A stretch of DNA of 64,000 bases from Onthophagus taurus (lineage: Eukaryota > Arthropoda > Insecta > Coleoptera > Scarabaeidae): positions 2,914,001 through 2,978,000 of the forward strand of contig NW_027248940.1 in the NCBI RefSeq assembly GCF_036711975.1, read 5' to 3'. Within the stretch, counting starts at the first letter, position 1. Each line of letters opens with the position of its first letter. Positions 58,961-64,000 of the stretch are shown here, in pieces. The notes under the pieces are model-generated. The model did no database searches and was not told the origin of the DNA. It was given only the letters and a program-made list of their open reading frames with translations. The translations under genes and the position numbers were made by a program.

Positions 58961-59462
58961 AAATGTATACCATAATTTGGGACAGAGGGAGTATTATTTA
59001 TTACATGAAATAAAAGCAGCCAACTATACCAGTGAAAGTGACGAAAGTGATGGATGTATCCTTTTAAAGTTGATTTCAAACTTTCATTTAAGATATAAAG
59101 CCTTGCGCAATGTTTTTTATAATTTTCCATTTAAATCATTTGGTAATCTTTGTTGCCGCAAACGATCTCGGTTTAATCAGAAGAAACAATGAATCTAAGG
59201 AACCAAACCGAGGTCGCTCTGTCTTTCTCTTCTTATGCGTCTCAAGCATTTTCTTTATTTCACGATAGAAATTTCTGACATCCAAACATTGGATTCGAAT
59301 GATTTCGCTTAAGGTCGCGTTCGACGAGTAAAACTCTGTTTTAAGTTTTATTTGTTTTGTCGCGTTAGAAAATTAATAAATTGAACAAAAATTTTTTTTT
59401 TATTGTTTTAATGCATAATTTTTGTCACACTACAATTTGGCTACAGATTTTTATCGTATCTT
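58961..59462. other. Unassigned region
   Basis: I see no gene. A minus-strand AATAAAAAAAAAA run near 59390-59405 could be the 3' end signal of the deaminase fragment to its right. Confidence 0.35.
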
Positions 59463-59959
59463 TTAAAATAATTTGTCTAACTGCAGATCAGCAAGACTCT
59501 TCTTCAATGTTATGTCCACTCTACCATCCACGAATTTTATAATCCCTATACTTGTCGATCTGCGTATTCACAAGATTTGCCTTCAACCGAATATCTTTAG
59601 TATCGTCATCTTCAGTAGCATCTTCGAATTCATCATCTTGGGCTTTAAAAGGACTTTAAAGAGAGTGACAATGAAAAATTTTTATTGACTCGGATAAATT
59701 TGGAACGTTGAATTTACCTTCTTAAAATGCAACTTTCCTTCAAGGCCTGGTCCGTATCTTTATAATAGGTCTCTGGCATTATCTGTGGCCTTTTATCGTT
59801 ATAAAATACGACACGTCGAATTCCTTTCTTTGCCATTTCTTTTACGCAGCACATGGAGGGGTATGTTGTGGCATAAACGGTGGCATTCTTATAATCGACA
59901 TTAGAATTACTCAAAGCTGATTCAATGGCCAAATTAACTGAAATTAATGCATTAAGCAC
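59463..59959 (-). pseudogene. Cytidine/dCMP deaminase-family gene fragment
   Basis: Two exons. Exon A (59959-59718) reads LNALISVNLAIESAL, then NATVYATTYPSMCCVKEMAK and KGIRRVVFYND, the second half of a zinc-dependent deaminase core. A GT-AG intron of 64 bases (59654-59717) joins AGAAG to TCCTTTTAAAG in frame, giving exon B (FKAQDDEFEDATEDDDTKDI), with a single frameshift near 59535 before a possible end KKSLADLQLDKLF. The upstream exon with the HAE zinc motif is absent; a transposon end follows at 59976. The usual PCxxC motif reads PSMCC, so its first zinc cysteine is serine. It is probably a broken copy of a dCMP-deaminase-like gene. Confidence 0.55.
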
Positions 59960-59975
59960 CTATATACGTGATACA

Positions 59976-60141
59976 TACAGGGCGCGTCATATGTAACCCC
60001 CCTTTGTCTAATTTGAAAACATTTGAAACATGTTGATTTTTACTTTTTGTTCAGCCAAATAATTTGACGTAAAAATTGTTTATCACTTTTAGTTTGTCCG
60101 GAAAATGTGTCAACTTTGTTTTTTTAAATGAAACACCCTTT
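59976..60141. mobile_element. Short TACAGGG-type element remnant
   Basis: It begins TACAGGGCGCGTCATATGTA and ends TTTTTTTAAATGAAACACCC, phrases shared with the fold-back elements at 27, 28 and 41 kb. LINE 4 was inserted at or just beyond its right end. Confidence 0.55.
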
Positions 60142-60151
60142 ATGACTTATG
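60142..60151. repeat. LINE 4 target-site duplication, left copy
   Basis: ATGACTTATG recurs at 63973-63982 on the other side of the LINE. Confidence 0.8.
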
Positions 60152-60394
60152 CCAGCTCCCGCGGCAACAAGCGCCAAGCGCGTGAAAAGATCGCCAATTG
60201 TGAAACCCGGCCGAGGTGGGATATCCGCACGTGCCGGGGTGTCCAGCAGGGGGCGTCGTGCAGGTGCTCGTTCTGCACCACGGGAGAGTGGAGAAAGAGG
60301 AAAGTCCTCGACTCCTGCCCGAGGCTCGAGAAGGCGCGCTGGAATGAGAGGGGCCGGTGGGACGGCTGCTCCATCCCATGTGAGAGGTAAGTAG
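60149..60394 (+). pseudogene. LINE 4 ORF1 C-terminal fragment
   Basis: A basic frame rich in Arg, Gly and Ser (RGGISARAGVSSRGRRAGAR) ends before ORF2. Its apparent ATG lies in the target duplication, so the natural ORF1 start is lost. No zinc knuckle is visible. The assignment rests on position and composition. Confidence 0.5.
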
Positions 60395-60414
60395 GGGAAA
60401 CTGTACTCAGCTTA

Positions 60415-61448
60415 GTGGATAAGTCTATTAACTGTTTACAGGTAAACCTGCAGCACGCTAGGGCGGCTACGGCTGTCCTTAGCAGAACCTGGATGAGTGA
60501 GCGAATTGATATTGCCCTCATTCAGGAACCATGGCTCGCCAATACCGGGCGCATCAGCGGACTCGGTAATTTATCCGGTAAGTTACTTTGCTCAGGAGAT
60601 AGACCCAGAGCTTGTTTACTTATCAGGAACAACATTCATGCTTTCTTAATCTCAGAGCATAGCGACCGCGAAGGAACCGTGTGGCTGCGGTTCTGAGAAT
60701 CCGAGGTGAGAAGGGCTGGACAGAAATTGTCATCTACTCGGCATACTTCCCCGGAACGGAAAATGACCTTCCCCCGGCCGCTGTGCGAGACATAATTGCC
60801 TACAGCCGGAGGAATAACCTGCAAGTTGTTGTTGGATGTGACGCCAATGCCCACCACACAATGTGGGCAAGCACCAACACAAATGAAAGAGGTGAGTTAC
60901 TTTTTGACTACCTATTAGGGGAGGTGCTTACTGTTAATAATGCAGGCGCCAAACCAACCTTTGTTACCAGAAATAGAGCAGAGGTACTTGACATTACGTT
61001 CAGCTCAATTATATTAAGCTGTAAGATAACCTCCTGGAGGGTATCCTCTGAACCGTCGTGTTCAGATCATAGACATATTCAATTTAAAATTGACCTAGGG
61101 ATGAAATCGGACTGTACGTACCGTAATCCCCGTAGCACTAATTGGGATCTGTTTAAGAGTTACCTTGCAGATAACCTAACTAGTGTTATCGCAACCGTTA
61201 GGAACTGTGATCAGGTTGAAATAGCCACGGAGCAGATCTCTGTGGCAATTCGCTCTGCATATCACAGTAGCAGCCCACTGAAGGTGAAAAGTAGTAATCG
61301 GGGCACACCCTGGTGGAACGAATCTCTTAGCTCCGAAAGGCAAGAGGTCCGAAAGCTTTTCAACCGGGCCAAGACATTAGGTGAATGGGAGAAATATAAA
61401 CAGGCTCTAACGAATTACACCAAAAACATACGTAAGGCAAAAAGATAG
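60415..61448 (+). pseudogene. LINE 4 endonuclease domain
   Basis: It reads INCLQVNLQHARAATAVLSR, ALIQEPWLANTGRISGLGN, then, after a frameshift near 60690, EIVIYSAYFPGTENDLPPAA, VVVGCDANAHHTMWASTNTN, VLDITFSS and PSCSDHRHIQFKIDL, the standard steps of an APE endonuclease (with QEP, DANAHH and SDH motifs). The linker PWWNESLSSERQEVRKLFNR follows. It ends at TAG 61446-61448, a nonsense change, since the same frame continues directly (SWRRFCEGVKDTPSS). Confidence 0.85.
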
Positions 61449-63821
61449 TCTTGGAGGAGGTTCTGTGAGGGAGTGAAAGACACACCCAGCAGTGCAAGAA
61501 TTCACAAGATTCTCGCTAGAGATCCGGCACTACCCCTGGGCTCACTTAGGCGGCCTGACGGTAGTTTTACGGACTCTAGCAGAGCCTCGTTGGAGCTTCT
61601 AATGCAGACTCACTTCCCAGGAAGCCTGATGATGAGGGCCGATAATGCCACAGCGGGCTATTCCTGCAAGGTAAAGCGCCCCTCAAATACGGATTGGAGT
61701 GTGGCTAGAAAAGTCGTCACTTACACATCCGTGGACCAGGCAATTCAAACGTTTAAGCCGTTCAAATCGCCTGGAGAAGACAATATATTTCCTGCTTTGT
61801 TACAGCAGGGGAGGTCTTTGTTGTTGCCAATTTTGGTAAAAATTTTCAGAGCGATGTGCCGGCAGAATGGACTAAGGTACGGGTATCTTACATACCCAAA
61901 GCGGGCCGTTCGGTCCCTACCTCCCATCAGCCTAACGTCATTTCTGCTGAAAACCCTTGAAAAAGTTCTGGAACGGTATATCCGTACGGTGCCATTGGTA
62001 TCTGGTCCACTGAGTCGCCACCAGTATGCTTAACAAGCGGGAAAATCAGCAGAATTGGCTCTACACAAGTTAGTTGGTAGAGTATCCAGGACGCTGCAGG
62101 ATAAAGAAATCTTGGTTTGTGCGTTTCTGGATATAGAGGGAGCGTTCAACAACGCAATACCACAATCTCTTGAAAGAGCTGCACTTGACAGGGGAGTGGA
62201 AGCAACTATAGCGGGTTGGATCCGCAATATGCTAGATTCTACTTCACTCCACGGTGATACGATACGCTTCAGGCCGGGAGGTGGCTGCCCGCAGGGAGGG
62301 GTGTTATCTCCCCTGCTTTGGTCCCTCCTACTTGACGATCTGATTGCGATAGTCGAAGCCGTTGGTGTGGAAATACAAGCTTATGCTGATGACATTGTCG
62401 TTATGGTCAAAGGAACCTGTTTGCCGAGGATATCTAAAGCCCTCCAGGTGACCCTAGATACCATTTGCGCTTGGTGTAAGGGAGAGAACCTCTCAATAAA
62501 CCCGCAAAAGACAATTGTTGTGCCCTTCACCAGAAAGCGAAAGTTGGATGGACTAATCCGCCCAACTATCCAAGGTGAAGAAATTCCTTTCTCAAAGGAA
62601 GTCAAATATCTAGGAGTAATCCTAGACAAAACCCTGTCATGGAATGGACATTTGCAGGGAGTTTTGCACAAAGCTAGACTATCCTTGTGGACTTGTCGCA
62701 GTCTTTGTGGAAAAAATTGGGGTCTTACCCCTGAAAGACTGTACTGGCTCTATGTGACTGTGGTTAGACCTATGATCACATACGGAGCAGCAGCCTGGTA
62801 TAGGAAAGTCCGACAGACTTCAGTTATCAGTAAACTTTCACGAATTCAACGAGTAGCTAGATTGGCAATCTCTGGTGCGATAGGTATAACGCCAACTCTA
62901 GCAATGGAGGTTCTGCTTGGCCTATCTCCTCTGCATTTGCATATAGAGAAAGTGGCTAGAACAACCATTTACAGATTTAAGCAATATGCTCAAAACTGTT
63001 CCGACATGTCCTACCAATGGGCTGCGGAAGACATTATAAGCACTGATACTGTGCTATCAATGCCGTCAGATTTGGCGGTATCACTATCAGTGATTAATGC
63101 TCGATACCAGATTGTACTGCCTGAGCGGCAGTCCTGGATCGAAAATGAAAATTTTCTGGTTCGGGCAGACATTTGCTTGTACACAGATGGATCAAAAACG
63201 CCTGAAGGGGTAGGAGCAGGAGTATACTTCCAGACACCTCGAATTAAGCAAGCCTACAGCCTGGGTACGTACTGTACTCTATTCCATGCGGAAGTATTTG
63301 CTATTGACATGGGTACTAAAATCCTTCTTGAAAGAGGGGTGAAGAACATGACAGTACGAATTTTCTCAGACAGTCAAGCCGCTCTCCAGGCGCTGCAAGC
63401 CGTGAAAACGGTGTCGGCTCTGGTTAATGATTGTAAGAGAACATTAAACACACTGAGTTGTGATAACAGAGTCTCTCTGATCTGGGTCCCGGGTCACTCT
63501 GGTGTTGCTGGCAATGAAGCGGCAGATAAGCTAGCACGAGATGGCAGCGCTGAAGCGTTTGTGGGGCCGGAACCAGCAGTTGGTGTATCATTTGCGATGG
63601 CCAAATATAGGATTGGACTGTGGGCTGCAGAGAGACTTCTCCTACTGTGGACCAGTTCTCCTGGAATGAGACCCGGGAATATTTTAGGACTTGCCCGTAG
63701 TAGCGTAAAAGTTCTAATGGGTGTTTTTACTGGGCACTGCCGATTAAAAGCACACCTCAACTTGTTAACCGTATCAGATTCTCGATTTTTGGGTCGCAGT
63801 TTATCTCCTCAAAAGATCTGA
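61449..63821 (+). pseudogene. LINE 4 reverse transcriptase and RNase H
   Basis: RT: FKSPGEDNIFPALLQQG, ISLTSFLLKTLEKVLERYIR, an in-frame TAA (62031-62033), QAGKSAELALHKLVGRV, LVCAFLDIEGAFNNAIP, GGCPQGGVLSPLLWSLLLDD and IQAYADDIVVMVKG (YADD intact). A shifted segment lies near 61860-61920. RNase H: CLYTDGSKTPEGVGAGVYF, FHAEVFAIDMG, RIFSDSQAALQAL and IWVPGHSGVAGNEAADKLAR, so the D-E-D-H-D residues are all present. From 62055 onward 588 codons are open. The RNase H after RT marks the I/LOA group. Confidence 0.9.
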
Positions 63822-63952
63822 ATGACCTTTCACCTTTTCCTTAAGAGCATTGGACTGCACGGTGAAATTTGATAACGATATCTATCGGGGTACAATAGAT
63901 CCTTAGGGTCGCGGTGCAAGGTTGGTTGGTCCGCCTACCCGATATGTTTTCT

Positions 63953-63975
63953 ATGTAATGTAATGTAATGTAATG
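63953..63975 (+). repeat. TAATG-repeat 3' tail of LINE 4
   Basis: About four and a half copies of ATGTA/TAATG end the element, as in LINEs of the I/LOA type that end in short tandem repeats rather than poly(A). The last copy overlaps the target duplication. Confidence 0.75.
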
Positions 63976-63982
63976 ACTTATG

Positions 63983-64000
63983 TAACTGGTTCGTTAGAAC
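63983..64000. mobile_element. Continuation of the pre-insertion DNA element
   Basis: TAACTGGTTCGTTAGAA repeats the phrase next to the TACAGGGTG terminus at 15957, so LINE 4 was inserted at the start of another copy of that element family. Confidence 0.5.

Larger units (their letters stand above)
60152..63972 (+). mobile_element. LINE 4 (I/LOA-like, with RNase H), 5'-truncated
   Basis: The element is clearly GC-richer than its surroundings. It contains the end of ORF1, ORF2 with endonuclease, RT and RNase H, a short 3' UTR and a TAATG-repeat tail. A 10-bp target-site duplication borders it. ORF2 carries a frameshift and two nonsense codons, so the copy is dead. The 5' end lies inside ORF1. 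Confidence 0.88.

Noticed and set aside
59473-59688. 71-residue plus-strand frame
   Set aside because: It is antisense to the deaminase fragment, which has splice-site and motif support.
60140-60521. Minus-strand frames opposite LINE 4 ORF1 and ORF2 start
   Set aside because: GC-rich coding DNA often leaves open antisense frames; the plus strand has recognisable LINE motifs.

Overview
The window is AT-rich animal DNA, almost certainly from an insect. It carries a zerknullt-class homeobox gene (zen, the insect-derived Hox3), AATAAA poly(A) signals, introns of about 50-100 bases, and insect-type transposons (BEL/Pao, gypsy, jockey- and I-like LINEs, hAT, PIF/Harbinger, DUF4817 elements). I cannot name the species; a beetle would fit, but that is only an impression.

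Four host genes look intact and intronless within their coding frames: tubulin-binding cofactor A (TBCA, 5.6-5.9 kb, +), zen (14.6-15.4 kb, -), the mitochondrial Fe-S co-chaperone HSCB (45.2-45.9 kb, +) and a small four-helix membrane protein (46.0-46.4 kb, -) that converges on HSCB. A spliced fragment of a cytidine/dCMP deaminase lies at 59.5-60.0 kb (-).

Layout: 0.1-1.0 kb, decayed LINE. 2.1-5.3 kb, tandem repeat of about five units, each carrying a short conserved reading frame. 5.5-6.0 kb, TBCA. 6.35-21.13 kb, about 70 copies of a 175-bp satellite in three blocks, with zen lying between blocks two and three. 21-43 kb, nested transposons: a minus-strand LINE, a hAT element with a perfect 8-bp target duplication, a plus-strand LINE split by a fold-back TA element, a BEL/Pao element with two LTRs, a PIF/Harbinger remnant, a 5'-truncated gypsy element, two adjoining fold-back elements and a BEL gag fragment. 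45.2-46.4 kb, two host genes. 46.7-52.2 kb, second satellite of 363-bp dimers. 52.3-53.75 kb, jockey-like LINE remnant. 54.26-57.37 kb, a 3.1-kb unit with 30-bp inverted ends around a broken DUF7869-type gene, probably a little-described DNA transposon. 57.4-58.7 kb, third satellite of about 173 bp. 58.7-60.1 kb, mariner-like and deaminase fragments. 60.15-63.97 kb, an RNase H-bearing LINE with a target-site duplication and a TAATG-repeat tail.

The most notable structures are the zen gene enclosed by satellite on both sides, the satellite block that splits a LINE and is bordered by a perfect 75-bp duplication, the terminal-repeat unit around the DUF7869 gene, and the tandem array of short reading frames upstream of TBCA. 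The host genes share no evident pathway; the locus looks like a repeat-rich, perhaps heterochromatin-like stretch. Several apparent reading frames open at TTG or GTG rather than ATG, so I re-chose the start for zen and treated transposon frames as fragments.
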